Positions 7,073 to 14,400 of a stretch of DNA of 48,732 bases are shown piece by piece. The stretch's first letter is position 1. Every line of letters begins with the position of its first letter. The translations under genes and the position numbers were made by a program. The notes under the pieces were generated by a model that saw nothing but the letters and a program-made list of their open reading frames with translations, had not been told where the DNA came from and searched no databases. Source of the stretch: Bradyrhizobium sp. AT1 (GTDB lineage: Bacteria; Pseudomonadota; Alphaproteobacteria; Rhizobiales; Xanthobacteraceae); the NCBI RefSeq assembly GCF_001590795.1, contig NZ_JXDL01000001.1, positions 5,669,461 to 5,718,192 on the forward strand, in the 5' to 3' direction.

Positions 7073-9160
7073 ATGAGCGCGATCGAACGCCTGATCCGGC
7101 CGCGCAGCATCGCAATCATCGGTGCGTCCGCGGATCCGAGCAAGACCTCGGGGCGGCCAGTGTCGTACCTGCAGAAGCATGGCTTTGCGGGTGCGATCTA
7201 CCCCATCAATCCGAAGGTCGCGGACATCGGCGGTCTCAAATGCTATGCCGACGTCGCTTCGCTGCCTGACGTGCCCGACGTCGGTCTTGTCCTGCTCGGC
7301 GCCGAGCGCGCGCATGTCGCGGTGCGCGAATTGTCCGAGCGGGGGGCTGCAGCGGCAATTGTTCTTGCCAGCGGCTTCACCGAAACCGGGCCGGAAGGTG
7401 CCGCGCGCCAGCAGCAGCTGATGCAAGCCGCCGGCTCGATGCGGGTCCTCGGGCCGAACACGATCGGCCTCGTCAATCTCACCGACAATATCGTGCTGTC
7501 GGCGTCGGGTGCGCTGGCGATGGATCACTTCCCGGCGGGGGCCATCGGGCTGATCTCGCAAAGCGGGGGCATTCTCGGCGCCGTGCTGTCGCGCGCCGCG
7601 GCGCGCGGGGTCGGGCTGTCCAAGCTGGTGTCGACCAGCAACGAGGCCGATCTCGAGCTCTCCGATTTCATCGAATTCCTTGCCGAAGACGATGCGACGA
7701 AAGTCATTGCGCTCTACATCGAGGCGATCCGCAATCCGCCTCGCTTTCGGGAAGCAGTCCTGAGGGCGCGCCGCGCCGGCAAACCCATCGTCGCCTTCAA
7801 GATCGGGCGGTCGGAGGCGGGCGCCCAGGCGGCCGTCTCGCACACCGGGGCGCTGGCCGGCTCCGATCGCATGTACGACGCCCTGTTCACGCAACTCGGC
7901 GTGATCCGCGCCAGGACGTTCGAAGACCTGCTCGACATTCCCGCAGCCCTTTCAGCGGGACGGAAACTCTCCGGCCGGCGTGTCGCGATCCTCACTTCGA
8001 CCGGCGGTGCCGGCACGATCGTGTCCGACAGTCTCGGCGTCGCCGGCTTTACGACACCCGCGCCCGATGCAGAGACGGCCGCGCAATTGCGAGCCTTGCA
8101 GTCGGGATCGCATGCCAATCTCGATCGCAATCCGATCGACGTGACCCTGGCCGGCCTGCAGCCGGATCTGCTGCGCGGCGCCATCCGCATCCTGCTCGCA
8201 AGTCCCTCCTATGACGCGCTGGTCGTCATTGCCGGCTCGTCAGCCGTGGGGTCGCCGGGCCTGCTGGCCGACGCCATCCGTGACTGCCTGCCGCTCAGCG
8301 ACAAGCCGGTCATTGCCTATGTCAGTCCTTATGCGCCCGAGGTCGTCTCCGTCCTCACGCGGCGCGGAGTCCCTGCCTATACTTCCGCCGAGAGTTGCAC
8401 GGCTGCGCTCGATGGGCTGCTGCGGGCTGCGATGCCGGAGCAGGTTCAGACATCCACCTCGCCCCTGATGACGGTCGATGTCGGCGATGTCCCGGCTGGA
8501 TCGCTCGATGAAGCGCAGGCCAAGGCGCTGTTCGCGCGCTTTGGGATTCCTGTCGTGGCGGAGAGAGTGGTCGCAACCGTGCGCGAAGCGGAACAGGCGG
8601 CGCGTGACCTCGGTGGCCGGGTCGTGCTCAAGGTCCTCTCGCGCGAGATCGCGCACAAGAGCGATGTCGGCGGCGTCGCGGTCAATTTGACGGTCGAGAC
8701 GATCGGCGGCCGCCTGACGGCGATGGCCGATGAGGTCGAGGCCAGGACCGGGAAACGGCCCGACCAGTTCCTGGTCCAGGAGATGATCTCGGGCGGCGTC
8801 GAGATCATTCTCGGAATGCATCGCGATTCCCTTGGAACCGCGATCCTTGTCGGCATGGGCGGCGTCGCGGCCGAACTGTTCAAGGACACCACGATGCGCC
8901 TGCTTCCGCCGCAGGGCGGCCTCGATCTGTCCGCGGCGCGCGCGATGGCGCGCGACCTCGTCACCTGGCCCTTGCTGGACGGCTTTCGGGGCCGGCCGGC
9001 ATGCGATGTCGATGCGCTCGCAGCAGCGGTGGTCGCGTTCTCGCGCATGGTTGCGCAGCTCGGCGACCGGCTTTCCGAGGCGGAAATCAATCCGGTGTTC
9101 GTCCTGCCGGCCGGTGAGGGCGTGAAGGCAGCGGACGGATTGGTTGTTCTCAATGTCTGA
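7073..9160 (+). CDS. ADP-forming acyl-CoA synthetase (acetate-CoA ligase family)
   Basis: 695 residues from ATG 7073, with AAGGAG at 7061-7066 overlapping the previous stop; a GTG at 7070 sits too close to that site. Domains: CoA-binding Rossmann (IRPRSIAIIGASADPSKTSG), succinyl-CoA-ligase-like region with phospho-His257 in AAVSHTGALAGSDRM, then a C-terminal ATP-grasp domain (LKVLSREIAHKSDVGGV, LVQEMISGGVEIILGM). Both subunits of the archaeal-type enzyme are fused here. It should activate a carboxylic acid to its CoA thioester with ATP giving ADP and phosphate. The substrate is not evident. Confidence 0.92.
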   Translation: MSAIERLIRPRSIAIIGASADPSKTSGRPVSYLQKHGFAGAIYPINPKVADIGGLKCYADVASLPDVPDVGLVLLGAERAHVAVRELSERGAAAAIVLASGFTETGPEGAARQQQLMQAAGSMRVLGPNTIGLVNLTDNIVLSASGALAMDHFPAGAIGLISQSGGILGAVLSRAAARGVGLSKLVSTSNEADLELSDFIEFLAEDDATKVIALYIEAIRNPPRFREAVLRARRAGKPIVAFKIGRSEAGAQAAVSHTGALAGSDRMYDALFTQLGVIRARTFEDLLDIPAALSAGRKLSGRRVAILTSTGGAGTIVSDSLGVAGFTTPAPDAETAAQLRALQSGSHANLDRNPIDVTLAGLQPDLLRGAIRILLASPSYDALVVIAGSSAVGSPGLLADAIRDCLPLSDKPVIAYVSPYAPEVVSVLTRRGVPAYTSAESCTAALDGLLRAAMPEQVQTSTSPLMTVDVGDVPAGSLDEAQAKALFARFGIPVVAERVVATVREAEQAARDLGGRVVLKVLSREIAHKSDVGGVAVNLTVETIGGRLTAMADEVEARTGKRPDQFLVQEMISGGVEIILGMHRDSLGTAILVGMGGVAAELFKDTTMRLLPPQGGLDLSAARAMARDLVTWPLLDGFRGRPACDVDALAAAVVAFSRMVAQLGDRLSEAEINPVFVLPAGEGVKAADGLVVLNV

Positions 9161-9182
9161 ACAAGATCGCATGGAGCTCCAG

Positions 9183-10208
9183 ATGGCCATTGGCGGAAGC
9201 ATCAATCACCACAGCGCGCGCGGAAAGAATTTCGCCGTGCGGCGATGGCTCGATCTCACCGTCTTAGCCTGTGCGGTCGTCGCAGGCCTGGGACTGACGC
9301 CGGCGCGCGCCGAATATCCCGACAAGATCGTGAAGATCGTGGTGCCGTTCGCAGCCGGTGGCGGCACCGACATCATGGCGCGAACGACAGCGCAGGAAAT
9401 CCAGGCGGATCTCGGCAAGTCCGTCATCATCGAGAACAAGCCCGGCGCCGGGACCATCATCGGCACCCAGACGGTGGCGACCAGCGAGCCTGACGGCTAT
9501 TCGCTGCTGATGGCGACCTTCGCGCACGCAGTGAACCCGAGCCTGTACAACAAGCTGCCGTTCGATCCGCACAAGGATTTCGCCGCGGTCTCGCTGATCG
9601 CGCGCTCCTTCAACATCGTCGTCGTCAACCCCGCATCCAAGATCAACTCGATTTCCGATTTGATCACGGAGGCCAAGGCCAATCCGGGCAAGCTCAATTT
9701 CGGGACGTTCGGCACCGGCACCTCGGCGCACCTGGCGGGCGAGCTGTTCAATGCAATGGCGAAAGTCAAGATGACAGCGGTGCCGTACAAGGGCGCGGCG
9801 CCTGCGATCAGCGATCTCTTGGGCGGACAGATCGACGTGATGTTCACTACGGTGGCGAGCGCGGCCTCGCTGGTGGCGGCGGGTCAGCTCCGGGCGCTGG
9901 CCGTCACGTCTGCCGAGCGGTCAGCAGCGTTTCCGCAATTGCCCACCGTCGCGGAGGCCGGCGTGCCCGGCTACGCCGCCGAGTCCTGGTACGGCCTCTA
10001 CGCGCCGGCCAAGACGCCTGCTCCGGTGATCGCGCGCCTGAACCAGGCGATCGCAAAGGCGGTACAGTCAGGCGCTTTCAAGAAGCTGGAGGCCAACGAA
10101 GGCCTCATCATGGTCGGCAGCGCTCCGGAAGAGCTCGATCGCTATGTCGCTCAGGAGGAAGATCGCTGGCGCAAGCTGATCAAGGACGCGAACATCGAGG
10201 TGCAATAG
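9183..10208 (+). CDS. TctC/Bug-family periplasmic substrate-binding protein
   Basis: 341 residues from ATG 9183, chosen because GGAG lies at 9173-9176; in-frame ATGs at 9144, 9153 and 9171 overlap or follow the ligase end without a good site. The signal peptide ends near LTPARA-EYPDK. Bug signatures follow: IVVPFAAGGGTDIMAR, VIENKPGAGTIIGTQ, PYKGAAPAISDLLGGQIDVM and AVTSAERSAAFPQLPT. It captures an organic acid for a tripartite tricarboxylate transporter. No TctA or TctB membrane gene is in the window, which is common for Bug proteins. It probably supplies the acid activated by the preceding gene. Confidence 0.93.
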   Translation: MAIGGSINHHSARGKNFAVRRWLDLTVLACAVVAGLGLTPARAEYPDKIVKIVVPFAAGGGTDIMARTTAQEIQADLGKSVIIENKPGAGTIIGTQTVATSEPDGYSLLMATFAHAVNPSLYNKLPFDPHKDFAAVSLIARSFNIVVVNPASKINSISDLITEAKANPGKLNFGTFGTGTSAHLAGELFNAMAKVKMTAVPYKGAAPAISDLLGGQIDVMFTTVASAASLVAAGQLRALAVTSAERSAAFPQLPTVAEAGVPGYAAESWYGLYAPAKTPAPVIARLNQAIAKAVQSGAFKKLEANEGLIMVGSAPEELDRYVAQEEDRWRKLIKDANIEVQ

Positions 10209-10266
10209 ACGCGCGCGCCGCGCTTGTCTCGCCTTTGAAATGAGCCGCAAGCCCCTGCCGAAGGCC

Positions 10267-10294
10267 GGCAGCCTCTCGGAGCGAGGAGGCTGCC
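10267..10294. terminator. Hairpin between convergent genes
   Basis: GGCAGCCTC (10267-10275) pairs with GAGGCTGCC (10286-10294) around a 10-base loop. It lies between the ends of the TctC gene and the convergent BA14K-like gene, so it could end transcription both ways. No U-tract follows on either strand, so intrinsic termination is uncertain. Confidence 0.45.
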
Positions 10295-10311
10295 GCAGGC
10301 TCATGCGCGCG

Positions 10312-10677
10312 TCATGGGCAGGGGTGACGCAGACCGTCGTGACCCAGATAAGTTCCCGAGCCGGGATCGTAGGAGCGATAGCGCTGCGCGCAGTAGGACG
10401 TGGCGTTGGCTTGAGCCTGGCTGCTGGCGATTGCGCCGCCGATGATCGCGCCGGCCGCGAGGCCGCCAAGCACGGCCGCGCCGTTCCCACCGTGATGATG
10501 GCCGTAATAGCCGTGCCGATGCCCGTGTCCGTGCCAATGCCGGTACTGCACCTGCTGCACGCCGGAGTCAGCACCCGGATTCGCGATCGGCAGAGGCGCC
10601 GCGAGCACCGGCGATGCGGCCGTCGAGAGCATCGCTCCAGCGGCCGCGAGGGCGACGAAAGTTCTGCGCATTGTCAT
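10312..10677 (-). CDS. BA14K-like exported protein
   Basis: 121 residues from ATG 10677, which has GGAG 6 bases upstream. The signal peptide is about residues 1-26 (ending SPVLA-APL). A His/Gly-rich stretch (HWHGHGHRHGYYGHHHGG) precedes a Gly/Ala-rich hydrophobic segment (AAVLGGLAAGAIIGGAIA) and the C-terminal motif YCAQRYRSYDPGSGTYLG...HPCP, characteristic of the BA14K family first known as a Brucella antigen with lectin-like properties. The His-rich segment could bind metal, but that is inference. Confidence 0.85.
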   Translation of the reverse strand: MTMRRTFVALAAAGAMLSTAASPVLAAPLPIANPGADSGVQQVQYRHWHGHGHRHGYYGHHHGGNGAAVLGGLAAGAIIGGAIASSQAQANATSYCAQRYRSYDPGSGTYLGHDGLRHPCP

Positions 10678-10804
10678 GTCGGACTCCATGTTGCTGAGGG
10701 TGCGGGAGCAACGATCGCTTGCCCGCTCCGTTCCCTTGCCGCGTGGCGAGCGTCAGAGGGTCGCAGAAAATGAATTGTTGGTAAGGATGCTGGCCGACGT
10801 GCCG

Positions 10805-11068
10805 CTACCTGTCGTCGCCGTCCCGGCGGCGGAAGGGATCGGCGACGTCATCGTGACCGCTGCGGCTGCTGAAGAACATCAGGGCCATCAGCCCGCAGCC
10901 GATCAGCAGGGAGAAGAAAGCTCCGAGGCCAAGTGCGATCCAGCCATGCTTACCCATTTCGACGCCGCTGCTGGCTTCCCAGACTGAAAATCCCCAAACG
11001 CCTGTGAGGATCAACATGGCTCCGAGCGCAACCAACAGGGCGATCTGGCCGGCACCGATATTCTTCAT
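10805..11068 (-). CDS. Small protein with two predicted membrane helices
   Basis: 87 residues. Helices are predicted at about 9-30 (ALLVALGAMLILTGVWGFSV) and 42-66 (WIALGLGAFFSLLIGCGLMA), followed by a charged tail (SGHDDVADPFRRRDGDDR) that would face the cytoplasm. Function is unknown. It lies upstream of the BA14K-like gene on the same strand with a 127-base gap. Confidence 0.75.
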   Translation of the reverse strand: MKNIGAGQIALLVALGAMLILTGVWGFSVWEASSGVEMGKHGWIALGLGAFFSLLIGCGLMALMFFSSRSGHDDVADPFRRRDGDDR

Positions 11069-11257
11069 GGCTGTTTCCGTTCCCGTGCCTGACGAGAGTC
11101 AATTGCGGAGGGCGACGACGTGGACGACGCCGATCTCCTCGCCGCTCCCGTGAGTTGGCCTGCCGGAACATGGTAGCGAGGCCTGGAAGCGAATTCGTTG
11201 TGCTGCAGCAACTTCCGGGTCGTCCGTCAAATCCGTGAGGGAGCCACGCCGGCAAAG

Positions 11258-11283
11258 GGGCGCGCATCCGTAGCGGCGCGCCC
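11258..11283 (-). terminator. Hairpin downstream of the rnk-like pair
   Basis: GGGCGCGC (11258-11265) pairs perfectly with GCGCGCCC (11276-11283) across a 10-base loop. It begins 15 bases past the stop of the rnk-like gene. Read on the minus strand it is followed by CCTTTGCC rather than a run of T, so it is a weak intrinsic terminator or an mRNA-end stabiliser. Confidence 0.4.
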
Positions 11284-11298
11284 GCTATTGCGAGAGAG

Positions 11299-11739
11299 TC
11301 ATGCTCGATCGGGTCGGTCGATCATCTCTGATTCGGAGACGGCCAGAACGGTCAGTCCTCTGATGCGCTTGTCCGGCGTCTCGAACGCGATGTGCTGTCC
11401 CACCGAGAGGCCGATCAGGGCCGCCCCGACGGGCGTCAGGATCGAGATCCGGCTGAGCGCGATGTTGGCCTCGTGCGGATAGACCAGCACGATCTCGCGG
11501 CTCGCACCCTTGTCATCGCGATAGGTCACTTTGGAGCCCATCCTGACCACGCCGCGCAAGTCGTTGTCTTCCGCGACCGTCGCGCGGTCCAGCTCGCGAG
11601 CCAGAAACTGGGCGACACCGGGAAACAGATCCATGGTCGAATTCGCCAGCGAGCTGAGACGCTGCGATTCGTCTTTTGCGAGCAGGATCGGCGGCAACAC
11701 GGGATGGTCTCCCCGAATCTCGGCTTCGAAGTTCTGCAT
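11299..11739 (-). CDS. Rnk-like nucleoside diphosphate kinase regulator (GreA/GreB C-terminal fold)
   Basis: 146 residues. A short N-terminal helical part (PPILLAKDESQRLSSLANS) is followed by a GreA/B-type C-terminal domain: VRMGSKVTYRD, VLVYPHEANIALSRISILTP, VGAALIGLSVGQHIAF. In E. coli, Rnk binds RNA polymerase near the secondary channel but lacks the antipausing coiled-coil tip. A GGAG precedes the ATG. It is the second of two tandem rnk-like genes 9 bases apart. Confidence 0.88.
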   Translation of the reverse strand: MQNFEAEIRGDHPVLPPILLAKDESQRLSSLANSTMDLFPGVAQFLARELDRATVAEDNDLRGVVRMGSKVTYRDDKGASREIVLVYPHEANIALSRISILTPVGAALIGLSVGQHIAFETPDKRIRGLTVLAVSESEMIDRPDRA

Positions 11740-11748
11740 TGGTTTCTC

Positions 11749-12213
11749 CTATGCTGCAGTCGGTCCAGGATCGTCGTCGAACGGCCTGCTCCGCCGAGTC
11801 GCCGGAAACAGATTGACGACGTTCGGGCTCGATCGATTGACGTTCTGAACCCTGATGACGTTCAGGCAGCCGGCAACGACGTAGGGCATCTGATCGCCGG
11901 CCTGCAGGCCGATCAAAGCCGCTCCCAAAGATGACAGGATCGAGATGCGGGCGGAATCCGACCGGCACTCCTCGGGCCAGACCAGTTGCACGGTGCGGCG
12001 CGGAACGCCCCAATTGGTGCAAAAGGTGACCCACGATCCAACAGTCACGCGGGAATCGCGATCGTTCATCTCGTCCGGCACGATGTCGGCGCGGTTGATC
12101 TCACCCAGAAGGAATATCCCGTCCAGATCGCCTCGTTGGGCGGCGCGGCGGGCAAGCTGTTCGAGACGAGGATAGTCCGATGCGGTCAGCGCGATTTTTG
12201 GAAGAGGCAACAC
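11749..12213 (-). CDS. Second, divergent Rnk-like protein
   Basis: 154 residues from GTG 12213, supported by AAGGAG 7 bases upstream; no ATG gives a sensible start. The architecture matches its neighbour: an N-terminal helical part (LTASDYPRLEQLARRAAQRG), then VTVGSWVTFC, VQLVWPEECRSDSARISILS and LGAALIGLQAGDQMPY. It differs by an unusual CTNWG loop and an extended tail (VNLFPATRRSRPFDDDPGP). The PEECRSD segment replaces the PHEANIA of the partner, so the interaction surface may have changed. Confidence 0.82.
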   Translation of the reverse strand: MLPLPKIALTASDYPRLEQLARRAAQRGDLDGIFLLGEINRADIVPDEMNDRDSRVTVGSWVTFCTNWGVPRRTVQLVWPEECRSDSARISILSSLGAALIGLQAGDQMPYVVAGCLNVIRVQNVNRSSPNVVNLFPATRRSRPFDDDPGPTAA

Positions 12214-12677
12214 GGCACACTCCTTCTGCTTCAAGACGACCTCGCAGGGAGAGGTCACGAAAGCTGGAAAAGAGCCCGGACGGCGCAAGCACCGTCCGGC
12301 TAACCGCCTGCTTGGAGGCGGCCGGCGTGAAGACCGAAGCGCGCGGTGCGCGCGTCTATGTCGACGACATATGCCATGATGCGCTGAATATAGTGACTCA
12401 TTCCGCCGGAAACATTGCGGCGAAACCGCACAGTCGCGAGCGAGGGGATGTTTGCAACACACCGCAATTTGGCGGCGATGCGAACTTCAGATTCCATGGC
12501 TCAGCTGCCGGCAGCGGAACCCAGCCCGCCGCGGACCGCGCCGTCGCCGGAGTTCCCCATCATTGATCTGAAGCAATGATGATCTCGACCACCAATGCTA
12601 GAAGGATTCGCAAGTCGCGACTCAAGGCTCCCGGCCGGCCGCGACCATCGCAACGCGCATTGGAATCCGAGGGCTGA
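12214..12677. other. 464-base interval with no confident gene
   Basis: It contains the upstream region of the minus-strand rnk-like pair and of the plus-strand methyltransferase. A hairpin with 8-bp arms (CCGGACGG 12276-12283, CCGTCCGG 12292-12299) is visible. A minus-strand frame of 65 codons (12300-12497) includes SHYIQRIMAYVVDIDARTA, but it has no clear ribosome site or family and is not called. No promoter close to consensus was found by eye. Confidence 0.5.
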
Positions 12678-13343
12678 ATGGGACGACTGCTGAATATCGT
12701 GACGCCGCTGCATACGGCGACCAAGCGCGACTACATGGGGCGCATGAACGACGACAAGATCGGCTGCTCGCTGAAGGCGCGGGAATACGAGGCCGATTAT
12801 TGGGATGGCGACCGCCGCTTCGGCTATGGCGGTTACCGCTTCATCGAGGGCCGCTGGGCGCCGGTCGCCAAGGCGCTGATCGAGACCTATGGCCTGAAGG
12901 ACGGCTCCAGCGTGCTCGACGTCGGCTGCGGCAAGGGTTTCCTGCTGTACGAGATGCAGAAGATCCTGCCGGGCCTGAAGGTCGTGGGCTTCGATATCTC
13001 CAAGCACGGCCTTGCCAACGCGCATGAGCAGGTGAAGCCGTATCTCTTCAACTATCGCGCCCAGGATATCTATCCCTACGGCGACCAGAGTTTCGATCTC
13101 GTGATCTCGCTCGGCACGCTGCACAATCTCCGTCTCTACGAGCTCAATGCCGCGCTGAACGAGATCGAGCGGGTCGGCAAGAACAAATACGTCATGGTCG
13201 AGGGCTACCGGAACGTCGCCGAGCTGCACAACCTCGAATGCTGGGCGCTGACGGCGGAGTCCATCCTGCATACGTCGGAATGGATCTGGCTGTACGGCAA
13301 GCTCGGTTACACCGGCGATTACGAATTCATTTATTTCGAGTGA
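12678..13343 (+). CDS. Class I SAM-dependent methyltransferase
   Basis: 221 residues. Motif I is SVLDVGCGKGFLLYEMQ (about residues 76-92), the acidic residue that binds the SAM ribose lies in VVGFDIS, and FDLVISLGTLHNL is the motif IV region. The N-terminal DYWDGDRRFGYGGYRF stretch is unusual and probably shapes the acceptor site. It is followed 13 bases later by an MDR dehydrogenase, so the two probably act on the same small molecule or sugar. Methyl acceptor unknown. Confidence 0.88.
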   Translation: MGRLLNIVTPLHTATKRDYMGRMNDDKIGCSLKAREYEADYWDGDRRFGYGGYRFIEGRWAPVAKALIETYGLKDGSSVLDVGCGKGFLLYEMQKILPGLKVVGFDISKHGLANAHEQVKPYLFNYRAQDIYPYGDQSFDLVISLGTLHNLRLYELNAALNEIERVGKNKYVMVEGYRNVAELHNLECWALTAESILHTSEWIWLYGKLGYTGDYEFIYFE

Positions 13344-13356
13344 CCGGACGCTTCCC

Positions 13357-14400
13357 ATGGACATCAAGACTGCCAAGGCGGCCATCCTCGTTGAATCCGG
13401 CAAGCCGCTGATCGTCGACGAATTCGATTTGCCCGACAGGCTTGAACACGGCCAGGTGCTCGCGCATGTGCACACCTCCAGCATCTGCGGCGCGCAGATC
13501 AACGAGATCGACGCGGTCAAGGGCGTCGACAAGTTCCTGCCGCATCTGTTGGGGCACGAAGCGCTGGCAACGATCGTCGAGACTGGCCCCGGCGTCGTCT
13601 CCTGCAAGCAGGGCGACACCGTCGTCATGCATTGGCGGCCGGGCAAGGGCATCCAGTCCAACACGCCGGTCTATTCCTGGCACGGCAAGCGCCTCAACGC
13701 CGGCTGGGTCACCACCTTCAACGAATATGCCGTGGTATCGGAGAATCGCGTCACACCGGTTCCGGCCTCGATCGACCGCACCAGCGCGCCGCTGCTCGGC
13801 TGCGCCGTGACGACCGCGCTCGGCGTCGTCAACAACGACGCGCAGATTGCGATCGGCGAAGCCGTCGTCGTGTTCGGCGTCGGCGGCGTCGGACTGAACA
13901 TCGTGCAATTTGCCGCGATGGTCGGGGCCTATCCCGTCATTGCGATCGACCGCCTCGACAACAAGCTCGAGATGGCGCGGCAGTTCGGCGCCACTCATCT
14001 CATCAACTCCGAAGCGGTCAAGGATGTCGCCGCCGAGGTTCGGGCGATTACCGGCACCGACGGTCCCGACAAGGTGGTCGAGACCACCGGCGTCAAGAAT
14101 CTGATCGAGCTCGCCTACGAGATCACGGCGAAGAAGGGCCGCTGCATCCTGGTCGGCGTTCCCCGCGAGAAGGCCGAGATCTACACGCTGCCGCTCCACT
14201 TCGAGAAGGTGCTGAAGGGCTCGGAAGGCGGGCAATGCCAGCCGGCGCGCGATATCCCGCGTCTCGTTCGCCTCAGCGATGCCGGCAAGGTGAACTATCG
14301 CGGCATCGTGACCCACGAATTCGCGCTAGACGACGTCAACGACGCGCTGGATTTGATGCGCAGCGGCACATCGGGGCGAATCCTGCTGAACATCAGCTGA
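13357..14400 (+). CDS. Medium-chain alcohol dehydrogenase-like protein (MDR superfamily)
   Basis: 347 residues. GroES-like half: HTSSICGAQINEI with Cys44 and LLGHEALATIVETGPGV with His67-Glu68 at the catalytic-zinc positions. Rossmann half: VVVFGVGGVGLNIVQFAAMV, followed by AIDRLDNKLEMARQFGATH (an Asp after the beta strand, favouring NAD). The lobe that normally carries four Cys for structural zinc reads MHWRPGKGIQSNTPVYSW and has none. It is translated from the same unit as the methyltransferase. Substrate unknown. Confidence 0.88.
   Translation: MDIKTAKAAILVESGKPLIVDEFDLPDRLEHGQVLAHVHTSSICGAQINEIDAVKGVDKFLPHLLGHEALATIVETGPGVVSCKQGDTVVMHWRPGKGIQSNTPVYSWHGKRLNAGWVTTFNEYAVVSENRVTPVPASIDRTSAPLLGCAVTTALGVVNNDAQIAIGEAVVVFGVGGVGLNIVQFAAMVGAYPVIAIDRLDNKLEMARQFGATHLINSEAVKDVAAEVRAITGTDGPDKVVETTGVKNLIELAYEITAKKGRCILVGVPREKAEIYTLPLHFEKVLKGSEGGQCQPARDIPRLVRLSDAGKVNYRGIVTHEFALDDVNDALDLMRSGTSGRILLNIS

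Noticed and set aside
7070..7075. GTG-ATG double start codons at several genes (3701, 7070, 29059, 45007)
   Set aside because: Four cases seem notable, but GTGATG is common by chance in high-GC DNA, and ribosome-site spacing at 7070 and 29059 favours the ATG.
6179..7894. Minus-strand open frame of 571 codons
   Set aside because: It lies opposite the crotonase and ligase genes, which have clear family motifs. The Arg/His/Gly-rich product is typical of GC-rich shadow frames.
12300..12497. Minus-strand 65-codon frame in the gap before the rnk-like pair
   Set aside because: No convincing ribosome site or family pattern. It could be a gene fragment but cannot be supported from this sequence.
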